From positions 4,192,076-4,256,075 of the forward strand of contig CM049309.1 of assembly GCA_026874595.1 (NCBI GenBank): 64,000 nt of DNA. The letters run 5' to 3'. Position 1 is the first letter of the stretch; each line of letters opens with the position of its first letter. Under the pieces are notes generated by a model that worked only from the letters and a program-made list of their open reading frames with translations, was not told where the DNA came from and ran no database searches. The position numbers and the translations under genes are program-made. This stretch comes from Sipunculus nudus (lineage: Eukaryota; Annelida; Sipuncula; Golfingiida; Sipunculidae). Shown here one piece after another: positions 43,938-54,310 of this stretch.

Positions 43938-45898
43938 AGTTCAGCTGACTGTAAGTCAACTGAGGTATAGGAACGGCGCTTTGTCCGTCGTCCATCTGGC
44001 CATCCGTTAGCAGGGCACAAATCGTAACTGCTGGTCTTAGAAACTTCTAAGTGATCATCCAAAGAGGTCAATAAAAAATCTCCTTGGAAACCTGAAATTA
44101 GGTCACTGTGACCTATATCTGCGGAGCTATGGGGCTGGAAAGTACCCCCCAGAATAATAAAAAATATAATACAAATCCTCCAATATCTTGATAATTAATG
44201 CTCGGATTGTCATAAAACTTGCCTTGAATATTGACCATCACTAGTTTTGTCAGTTCCCAAAGTGGTGGTGCCACCTGTATTTTTTTATATTTTAACAAAT
44301 GTTTTTCTATTTTTTTCACCATAAAATGACAACAATCATGTCAGTTTCTCAGCTGTAATTACATCTAGTGTCCTAAAACATGGTGTGTGTATTGATCACA
44401 AGTGGATGCCATATAGTCATCACCCTGTTTGTCTGTCTGTCTGTCCATCCGTCCATCCATACAAATGTGTTTCCAGATGATAACTTCAGATTGTATTGAC
44501 ACAAACTTCGACTTACATATGGCCCACCACTAAAGCAAGAACCTATATGATTTTTGGGTCAGGAGGTCAAAGGTCAAGGTCACAGGACTCATTTATTTAA
44601 AAAGATCATGACTGCATTTTAAGCCAAGCTTTTCATCCCAAACTTTCCATTTTGCGTATTTAGCTGACTTGCCGATATGGGGAGAGCATAAATGAATTTG
44701 GGGTCACATGGTCAAAGGTCAAGGTCACAGGGGCCATCTGTTCACAAATAAGTTTCCAGATGATAACTCAGATTGGCCTTTTGGTTTCAAACTTAACTTA
44801 TATATGACTCGCCACTAAAGTAAGAACCATGTCAATTTTGGGGTCCAACAGTCAAAGGACAAGGTCACAGGACTCATTTCTTTAAAAGTAATGTGTATGC
44901 ATTTCAAGCCAAACTTTTCATCGCAAAGCTTCCATCTTCAAGATATTGCTAAACTGCCAATAGGGGAAGATTCTGTTCAATTTTCAGGTCATGAGGTCAA
45001 AGGTCAAGGTCACAGTACCCACTTATTTAGAAAGATTGTGGATGCATTTTAAGCCAAACTTTTCATCCAAAACCTTCGATCTTGCACATATAGCTGAGCT
45101 GCCAATAGGGGAAGAACCAGATTGATTAGGGGGTCACAAGGTCAAAGGTCATCATCACAGGGGCCCATCTGTCCACATATTTGTTTTTGGATGATAATTC
45201 CAATTTGGATGGACATATTGGTTTCAATTTTGACTTATATATGACCCACCAATAATGTAAGAAGCCTTTTGATTTTGGGGTCATAAGGCCAAAGGTCAAG
45301 ATCACAGGACCCACTTCTGTAAAAAGATTGTTGATGTATTTTTAGCCAAACTTTCTGTCCCAAACCTTCTATCTTCCAGATGTTGCTCACCTGCCAATAG
45401 TGAAAGTAACATACGGATTATGGGGTCACATGGTCAAAGGTCAAGGTCATGGGGGACATCTATCCACATATTAGTTTCCAGATGATAACATCAAGTTTGG
45501 TTTGAAATATTGGTTTCAAACTTGACTTATATATGGCCCACCACTAAAGTAAGAACTTTTGATTCTGTGGTCATGAGATCAAAGGTCAAGGTCACAGGAC
45601 CCCCTACTTTAGAAAGATTGTGGATGCAAATTAAGCCAAACTTTTCATCTCAATCCTTCCATTATCGACATATGGTGCACTGCCAATGGGGGAAGTTTCC
45701 TTTTGATTTTTGGTCCACTAGGTCAAAGGTTAAGGTCAGAGAGCCCATCCATTCATAAATTAGTTTATGGATGATAACACCAGTTTGGGTAGACAGGTTG
45801 GCTTCAAACTGATCACAGGACCAATATTTGGGAAAAACTCATAAACATATATCCTTATAGACAAACGCAGCTGAGCGTCGAGACCCATGGATCCCTAG
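43938..45898 (-). mobile_element. Helentron-like composite element with AGGTCA array
   Basis: On the minus strand the 5' end is GGACTAGGGATCCATGGGTC then GACGCTCAGCTGCG; the 3' end is a GATGGACGACGGACAAAG tract, TATACCTCAGTTGACTTACA and GTCAGCTGAACTAAAAA. It is the inverted relative of 26.15-27.0 kb and shares ACAGGTGGCACCACCA-like and GGTCACAGTGACCT-like words. Inside is a long copy of the AGGTCA-bearing unit block (44.4-45.84 kb) with its own GTCTGTCTGTCCATCCGTCC tract near 44.43 kb. No coding potential. Confidence 0.6.
44560..45750 (+). repeat. Array of about nine ~143-bp units with AGGTCA direct repeats
   Basis: Words such as GAGGTCAAAGGTCAAGGTCA occur near 44565, 44709, 44851 (degenerate), 44991, 45131, 45281, 45421, 45571 and 45714, i.e. 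every 140-150 bp. AGGTCA-A-AGGTCA is a DR1 and TCAAGGTCA is the ERR/NR5A-type extended half-site. Between them each unit has AAGCCAAACTTTTCATC and GCCAATAGGGGAAG in alternation with TTGACTTATATATGGCCCAC, so two half-units alternate. Confidence 0.8.
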
Positions 45899-46719
45899 TC
45901 CTTAATGTCTTGAAGGAACCAAGACATTGACCCACTTTTTGGTACATTAGGAGATTTTTGGGACATCTAACAGTATGCCGAATGTCGGATTGATAGGTCA
46001 GGTCCAACTTTGACAAAATGAGCTTGTCTGACAGATGGACATTCGTAAGGACATGTACGTACAGTCAGATGATAATGGACAACGACTATAGCTCAGATGC
46101 CTTGTAGTCAGCTGAGCTAAAAATAATGAACACTGCTTAGTTACCTATCTAAAATGAACCTGTTCAGGTCCAGGACAGTTAAGTTGAAGTGACAGGATTA
46201 GATAAAATTAAGAAAGTCAAAAGGTCAATTCAAAAAGATAATTTTAGATAAATGACATATTTTGCACTTTGTACATTTTAAAAATTGAGGAACAATATAT
46301 TTAGGGCTCATGTAAATTTAAATGAATATATGAAGTTTTATATTTTTACCTATCTATTTGTAGTTTGAGGTTTCTTACTGCTTAGAAACAATCTCCATGG
46401 GTAGCACTTTGTGCATGAATTATTGTTTTGACTCCCTCATAAAGGCTAGCTGTTTGTGCTGCTTCTAACTGTTCATCTGTTTCAGTGAGGACGATTTCTA
46501 CTGGTAGCTGGTTCTAGTCTAAATATGTGTAAAGAACTTAATCCTGAATGTTTATAGGTTTCAGTATTGATATTTAATTGAATCATTGCATTAAAGTGTA
46601 TTCATTGTTGGTATTATAATGAAAGACAAAAGATATTCACCAGATATTACTGCTTTATAATTTAAAAATTTGATCAGATGACTATAAATTGTTAGTTTCT
46701 TCTGTCTTTAAAGGTTTTT
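45899..46719. other. Intergenic/intronic sequence with a truncated Helentron-like 3' end
   Basis: 46080-46122 reads CGACTATAGCTCAGATGCCT then TGTAGTCAGCTGAGCTAAAA, a complete 3' hairpin of the family on the plus strand, preceded by a short 'GACAGATGGACATTCGTAAGGACA' tract. No matching 5' end is visible, so this copy is 5'-truncated. The rest has no feature. Confidence 0.5.
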
Positions 46720-48310
46720 GCTCAGCTGATTATAAGTCATCTGAGCTATAGTCGTGGTCCATTGTCTGTTGTCCGCCCGTCTGTCTTTAGATGTGGCACG
46801 TTTGAAACCGTAAGACATAAGAATAAAAAATTTAGCATAATGTTAGATGTCCCCAAGATCTCCTACCAAGCCGAAACTGGGTCTTTGCAACTTTGTTCCT
46901 TTGAAAATGAAGGAAAAACCTCAATTTTTTTTAAAAAACCTGTTTTCACTTCAGGACTGACTAATATCAAAACCACTCATCTGTTTTTCCTCATATTTAC
47001 CATTAATATTCCTCTGTATAGTTCCTATGTACATGGCAGAAATTAGTTCTGTATTATATAATTTAAAAAAGTTATGGGCTCAAACATTGTGCATTTTGTA
47101 AAAAATCAGGAAAGATATTAGATCACTTAACACAAAACATGTTAAAGCTAAGGACTTTTTTCCAGTAATATAACTTTGATTAATCAAAATTAAATTTCAT
47201 ACCCAAAATAAGATCAAATTCTTTAAAATTTTTTAAAATATTAGCAAAAATAAAAAATTGGTACCTTAAAATTTGCACAATTTTGGCCACTGCATTTTTT
47301 TCCTGTAAGTACTGTGGATTTGATTTTCACAGCATGTACACATAAGGATTTAATCTGTAAAATTCTGAAATTTGAAATAAAAACTGCAAATTTAGTCTAG
47401 TTATTGAATTTTTTTTATGCTCTTGTTGTATACCCTTACATTGTCAAGCAGTCCACTTTGGTCACTGTAGGTCATTCAGTGCAGCTCCCTATGCTCCCCA
47501 GGCTGTTGTTACGTAACCCCATCACTAAGGCAAGCCCTCTGTCCACTGAGTTGAGCTTCATCAGGCTGTCTGCAGGTAATACCTCAGGGAGCCTTCCCCC
47601 CCCCCCCCCCCATTCTGTAGCCAGACCTGTACTATGAACTAGATGGATCTTATAGTTAACACTTTTTTCAGCAACGAGCAGTAACAACAGAGACCGCTTC
47701 CCCACCCACCCCTTCAATAAAAACGACTAATAAACAAGATGAATCTTATAATTTTAATGTTAAATAAATGCTTTTTTTTTAATGTTAACTAAATGCGATT
47801 TTTTTAAAGAAAAAATTGTTCAGGAATTTAATCCTAATATTCAAATGTGATAAAAAATAATGATCTAATGAAGATGAAGGTGCTGACAAGATTTAAGAAG
47901 ATATAAATACTTGTAGCATTTCATTCATATCTCTTAAAGTTGGGGGGGGCCTAGGTGTGAATAACACTGGTATTATAATTAGGAATATTGGTCAAACTTT
48001 GTGGGATTAATTTTTAACTCATATAGCCATATGTTTAACTTTTGAAAACTTAATTATCTTCACACATTATTTGTTTATGAAATGTTACTTTTATATAAAA
48101 CTTACCGTAGGCCCATTTTTTCCCCTTGTTGCATCACTAAATGGTTTAGCTCATGTCCATTATTTTATAATTTACAGAGTTTCATTTTAGCAGGGCCATT
48201 TTCTCATAGCTTTTCAAATGATAATATTCATGAAAAACCAAAAGAAATAAAAATATTTTGTAGTTACTAATATTTTCCAAAATTCAGCTGAGCGATGTGA
48301 CCCATTGTTT
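46720..48310 (-). mobile_element. Helentron-like element, copy related to 49.6-51.4 kb
   Basis: The 3' hairpin (plus-strand GCTCAGCTGATTATAAGTCA then TCTGAGCTATAG) is followed by GTCCGCCCGTCTGTC. The 5' end (plus-strand CAGCTGAGCGATGTGACCCA) lies at 48.3 kb. The region 46795-47050 shares ATGTGGCACGTTTGAAACCG, GATGTCCCCAAGATCTCCTA and CCTATGTACATG with the copy at 49.7-49.96 kb. It contains a C16 run at 47596. Confidence 0.6.
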
Positions 48311-49107
48311 CATCATAAATTTGTGATGAAAAATTCATAAGACCAGGGGGAATATGATAATAATAGAATTGTTTTGCTAAACAGGTAAAGGCACATCATA
48401 ACAATATATAAAGCCAAAAATGTTGTCAAAATTCATAAAAGTGCTGGTCAGAAGAGATAACCCATTTCTTTAAAATAAATTATACATTAAATATATTGTA
48501 GATTACTTATATTCTGTACAGAAATACTACATTCCAGTCAACTCATAATTGCTGATCAGCGTTCATGATAACTGTATATATACAGCCTTGTTATCAATAT
48601 ATATATCAACGCTAAACAGCCCGGAATATTAAACCTTTTTTTAACAATTTACTTTTTTCAGGTAAAAATTGGTGCTGATCAGCGCATTCATATAGGGTCA
48701 TTCTGATAGGGAATTATATTTATTTTTATTTTCCCTCCTCCTCCCCAACACTTTTTTCTTCGTCTTAGAAACTATTTATTAAATATCTAAGGCCTAATTA
48801 CACTTTGTTAAGGACAGCCTCTTTACAACAAGTTAACAATAACTTTCAGCTTAGAAACACATATCTTTTGATATACAAATAAACCTCAATTATAAACGGA
48901 CTTAACTATATGGCTGCTGTATAGTTGCACTATGAAACACAGAAACTGCTAACAAACATAGATATGTTATACAACCCCAGCCCAAACTATAATCTAAGTT
49001 ATTTATAAATCTAAAGCTGTGTTATATGTGTTATATTGACCTTATAAGAGTTAAATAAGATCAGTTATTGTAGTATGATGAGGTATATATACTAGATACT
49101 AGATGAG

Positions 49108-49200
<93 letters not shown>

Positions 49201-49594
49201 AAGTCGTCAAGCTGACTTTCAGTCATACTGAATTAAAGTGATAGGGCTTTGTCAATCATCCTTCTATCTTGCCAGCCGTCTGTCACTGCCACAAATCATA
49301 GTCAGTTTTGCAAGCATGGTTTTCTGCATATTAATTGTTCAAGGTAACACATATCTTATAATTACAGCTCAAACTTCACGTAAATTTGAAAATGGTACAT
49401 CTTTTGCCTTATAATAGGCATATATTTGTTTCATTTGTTCACACCTTGCATACCTGTAGGTTGACTGAGTAAACCTGATTACGGATCTTAAGTTTTATCA
49501 AAATTTGAAGGAGATGTATTATATTACAGTATAAATATCATTAATTTGGCACACATGATCCTATAAATTCATATTTAATATTCGGTCATTTTTT
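48311..49594. other. AT-rich sequence with a (TA)n tract
   Basis: Contains a 90-bp (TA)n at 49108-49200. At 49207-49320 there is a diverged Helentron-like 3' end (CAAGCTGACTTTCAGTCATACTGA, TTGCCAGCCGTCTGTCACTG). Nothing coding. Confidence 0.5.
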
Positions 49595-51428
49595 AGCTCA
49601 GCTGACTATAAGTCATCTGAGCTATAGTCGTGGTCCATTGTCTGTCGTCCGTCCGTCTGTCCGTCCGTCCGTCCGTCTGTCCGTCCGTCCGTCCGTAGAT
49701 GTGGCACGTTTTGAAACCGTAAGACCTAGGAATCCAAAATTCAGCATAATGTTAGATGTCCCCAAGATCTCCTACCAAGCTGAAAACTGGGTCTTTGCGA
49801 CTTCGTTCCTTTGAGAAATTAAGGAAAAACCTCAATTTTTTATTAAAATCCTATTTTCACACTTCAGAACTGCCTAATATAAAAACCACTCATCTGTTTT
49901 TCCTCATATTTACCATAAATATTCCTCTATATAGTTCCTATGTACATGCCAGAAATTAAGTCAGAAAAAATAATAACTCACTTAACATGAAAAATTTTGA
50001 AACTAGAGTCTATTTTATCAAGTATATAACTATGTTTAAATAAGATTCAATTGTTTACCCAAAATTAGATCTGAATTCAGTAAATTTTTTAAGTTATTAG
50101 CATATAAAAAAAATCAGTACCTTAAATTTTGCCCAACTTTGACCATGGCACGTTTTTTTCCTGTAAGCACCATTGATTTAATTTTCACAGCATGTAAACA
50201 TGAATATTTAGTTTGTCTAAATCTGAAATTTGAAAATAAAAGCTTGAAAATTAAGCTAGTTATTGATTTTTTTCTGTAGTCACTTGCTTTGATTACAGAT
50301 GCAGGGTCCCACTCCAGGTCACTGGAAGTCAGCTATGCCAGGGTTTCTGATTTGTTACAGTCACTGGGGGAGATCCCCTGCTGTGACAGGTGTACAGTTA
50401 TTCTCATATCACCACCCCAATCCCCCCCCCCCCCCCAACCCACCAAGTGTTATGCAGTAATTGTTATTGTTTTCACTGTATCTCCTTAATTGTAATGCTG
50501 TTTCCACTCCGATATGCAAAAACTTTCCTTGAAAAAATAATTCAAGGTGTAATCCAGAAAATTCAATGTTGTGTAATGTAGCATTTTTAAAGAAATCAAT
50601 TTTCTTTTAAATGATTTTAACAAATATAAATGAACCCATCAGTATGCTTAAATTATTATAAAATATGAAGCACATTATATATAAATAAAGACACAATTAA
50701 AAATTGTGAAATCTAAATCAAGTATTATTTTTAGATATTTACCGTTTCACAGATTTAAAAGATATATTTTTGTGGTAAAAAATAAATAAACATTTGTATG
50801 CATGATGTGGTGTTATCTGACAAGATTGAGATTTATATTGATGCAATTGAGAATTATGAATCAACTTTTATATTCAGATATATATGTTATATTGGAAATG
50901 TATAGAAATATAAATTAAATTAGAAAATAATTGATGTGATAAAAAAATCAGGATTAAATACAAACATTTGTTCATTATTTTCCTGCCTCAGCAGAATTTG
51001 AGATCAGGCTTTGTTTGCCCTTTTTTATGTTGTTAATTAGCTATATTTCAACTGAATACATTTCATAAAAAAATTCATATATATTTAATAATATATATTA
51101 TACAAAAATATAGATTCAATTGAACAAATGTGTAAACTACTGAAATGTCAACAGTTAATCGAAAAACCAACTAATGATCATGGTAATAGTACAGATCATT
51201 TGTTCAAAAACTGCTCACATGCTTTAGTTTCAACATTAGGAAACACATGGTCAGGTCACAAAATATTTTTTGCAACAAATTCTTGCTCATCAATACAAAC
51301 CAATCATATAAACCAACCATGGCCTTTATTACCTCTTCCTCTTACACTTTATCTCCTTTAGATATTATTTTAGATTTTTACCTTCAAGGTTAACGTCAGC
51401 TGAGCACAGTGACCCATAGGTTCCTTGT
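49595..51428 (-). mobile_element. Helentron-like element, 1.8 kb copy with (GTCC)n
   Basis: The 3' end is an imperfect palindrome, plus-strand AGCTCAGCTGACTATAAG then TCATCTGAGCT, followed by about 55 bp of (GTCC/GTCT)n (49640-49694). The 5' end on the minus strand is AACAAGGAACCTATGGGTCA with TGCTCAGCTGAC. It shares about 250 bp of conserved 3' region with the 46.7 kb copy. It contains a C15 run at 50422 and several AT blocks; no transposase. Confidence 0.65.
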
Positions 51429-51512
51429 TTTTCTTTTGCAATGTGATTAAATTAGTAGGAAATTGGTCAAAATACTGCCCTGCAAAATTATATTTTGTTT
51501 TATACAATAAAA

Positions 51513-51558
<46 letters not shown>

Positions 51559-53756
51559 ATATATATAACTCTGGAGAAAAACAACACTGTTATTTAATTT
51601 ATATATATATAAATTTATGACGGTCCCCCACACACACACATACAGAATACACCCCCTCCGTTTTAAAATGCTCCAAAGCACAGGCAAGTTGAAACTGAAC
51701 CTTGTGCAGTTTGACTCCTTGTGCAGTTATACATACACACATTAGCCAGTGGCACTGTGCCTGCTGAGCTGCAAGCAGAAACACCCAGAGCTAACAGTAT
51801 ATAGGTCACTGGTCAGTGTCCCAAGCAGCCAGAGAAGTAGTTCCCTCTGTGTGCCAGGTTATCCACTGTGACAAATGACCAAGAAGGGCCCCCCTGAGTA
51901 GCTGATGACATACACAATCTGGCAAACCCCCTATGCTTCTGTCCCCATAGCTACAGCGTGTGTGTAGCGTCATGGAATTACCATATAAATACCATACAAA
52001 GAAAGTGTGTTCTTATGTGGGCTATAACATAATTCTTCTAGTATATCTCCTGCAGAGGAAGTAAGGGTGGAGATGGGACACTACCAAATGTCCTAAATGA
52101 ATTTCTAGCCTTTTTGAGTGGATAACAATTCACATGATATTTTTTGTGCAAAGGCACTGCATATTAGAAACCCCAGTTTAATTAATGATATGAAGTAACA
52201 ATAGTCAAGGGGAGGGGTTGGAGGTCCATTGGTGCTTGTTACATCACCAATCCAGTACCCCGTTTTAAACAAGACACAACAGAACCTTGCCACAGGTATG
52301 TACTTTGTCCATAACAGTCACCTGCAGTGTTTGGGTCAAATGGGCCAGCATCATAAATTCATAAAGTAAAATCAAATGCAAAACAGTGACTCCAGCAGGG
52401 GGTGTTTACATTCTTTATGGAGCCTTTCGAGACTTGACCTTGAGAATTAAATCATTCGGCCATCTCTGCTAGTTACCCAAGTTGTGTGGCCTATCAAGGG
52501 CAGTGGTTTCCTCCACCTCAAGACTACATAGTGCAGCAGATTCATCAATATAATGACGCTGGCTGCCAAAACACAGAAGGACCGCACTGTTAAAAATAAG
52601 GTAGGTTTATTACTATGACCTTTCCTGTCATTAAAAAAGACCCAAATACTCAGTGTCAATAATCACTGATAGGTGTCATTAGTTTCGGGGTGGTGGGTAA
52701 AACTGTTGACCTGTAGGATGATTTCTGTAGTCGCTCCCGAAGTGTTTGTATTACAACTGTATAACAGTTGTGACAATTTCAATGACCCATATCTGAACAT
52801 GCAGAAGTTAACAGGGGTGAATCCAGCAACAGGATGTATCCCTTGACGATGGTTGGCATGGATACCAACCGTTGCAAGGGCAAGCCAGATTACTTCTTAT
52901 TAAAAAATAAATCATTACACTTCCACAGTGGAAGTTCCACTTTGTTCCCGCTTCATCAACCTAATATGGCATTAAGACTATTCTTTCTTGGTTTAAGTAG
53001 CCATGTATCCATTGCCTAAAAAAAGGATATTTGCCCAGCTAGGAGAGCCCATAGCCAATGCTGTTGCATTTCATTTCGACTCCAGACATGCCACTTTCAC
53101 GCATTGGGCGTGACACTCACGCATGTGCCCCTTGTCTCATGCTCTCACACCAAAATCTCACGCATTCTATAACCTGGCCCAGTCATCCCCAGCTTTCAAG
53201 TTAAACTGAACCTCTTATTCCATTTGTTCTTTCAAGACTGGAAGTGGAACAAAGTTGTACCAAATGTGGTGAATCAAATGCGGAGGAAAAAAGGGCGTTT
53301 TCACTTGTCACAAAAAATTAAACCAACTTCCGACCAAACCTTGCTCTTGATTGAACCATGTCATCAATAATCTTTATTAATGTATCATATCAGTGTTCCC
53401 AGTGTCATTGTACTGTTTTTGCACAACATTAGCTCATAATACAACGTCAACATGCTATCAGATGCTTAAATGTGGATATTTGTATATGTATCTACATTTG
53501 TATACATATGACCTATACGTGTGCTTACAGGTGGAAACCAAATTGTAAATAGTTGATCCCTCTTACAGGAACGGCTGTTCTTGACTGCCACTACCACAAG
53601 TTTGAAATCTCACGCATTGTGATTCTGCCAACTTGGCATCTCTGCGACTGATAGCGAATAGACCAAGCATGCAGCGTGCAAAGAGCCCTGTGCCAGTGGA
53701 GCGTCAGGATTCTCTCCTTGACACTGCTGCCAAGCCAGTCATCTGTCAGTCTAGAC
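51429..53756. other. No gene recognised
   Basis: Starts with a (TA)n tract (51516-51570), then mixed sequence with moderately higher GC at 51.6-52.9 kb. Short frames such as 52447-52659 have no family resemblance or splice context. Nothing further supported. Confidence 0.5.
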
Positions 53757-54310
53757 CAATTGAATTGGACTCAATATTATTAGGCCCTGCCATATATTGA
53801 GTCCAATAGCCATACAGTGAGAGTTTATACAATATAAGCCACGGAAGATGCAATGGATCCGTTGCATCTTCTTTGATTGCCTGTTTACTACCAAACAACA
53901 AGACACAGGATTATACCATTTTAACACTAAGAAGCATGTGTTTCATGGTTTCGATAGCAACTAAAATTAAACTTGGATCATCATTTTTAAACATTTACTG
54001 ACATTTTAACCAGAGGCGTGTCAGCGAGTTCAGTAGGGACAGAGAAGAATAGTTGAACAGGCGCACTTGATGACCTCACTGATAGCGTCGCTGACTCGAG
54101 TGATTGACAGCTAAAATGTTGTTACATTTTATTTCAACGGGCCCGGTCCTGAAGAATGACCGCAGGCACGGGGTAATAAACCCCTGTTGACACTGGTTAC
54201 AAGGGCATTGGAAGGCATGTAGTCTGAGGCTTATATTGTAGAAACTCTCACTGTATGGCTATCAGACTCAATATATGGCAGGCCTAATAATATTGAGTCC
54301 GATTCAATCG
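53757..54310. mobile_element. 554-bp element with ~84-bp terminal inverted repeats
   Basis: The left arm 53757-53840 (ATTGGACTCAATATTATTAG ... CATACAGTGAGAGTTTATAC AATATAAGCC) is matched in reverse by 54228-54310 with only about seven differences and one indel. The arms begin with near-palindromes CCAATTGAATTGG / CCGATTCAATCGG. Inside the left arm lies a second palindrome, AAGATGCAATGGATCCGTTG then CATCTT (53845-53870). The middle holds no transposase, so this is a MITE or foldback element. A target duplication is not obvious. Confidence 0.75.

Noticed and set aside
52105-52293. Minus-strand frame starting MARFCCVLF as the missing first exon
   Set aside because: No phase-1 donor follows and the sequence does not resemble the LRRC41 N terminus.
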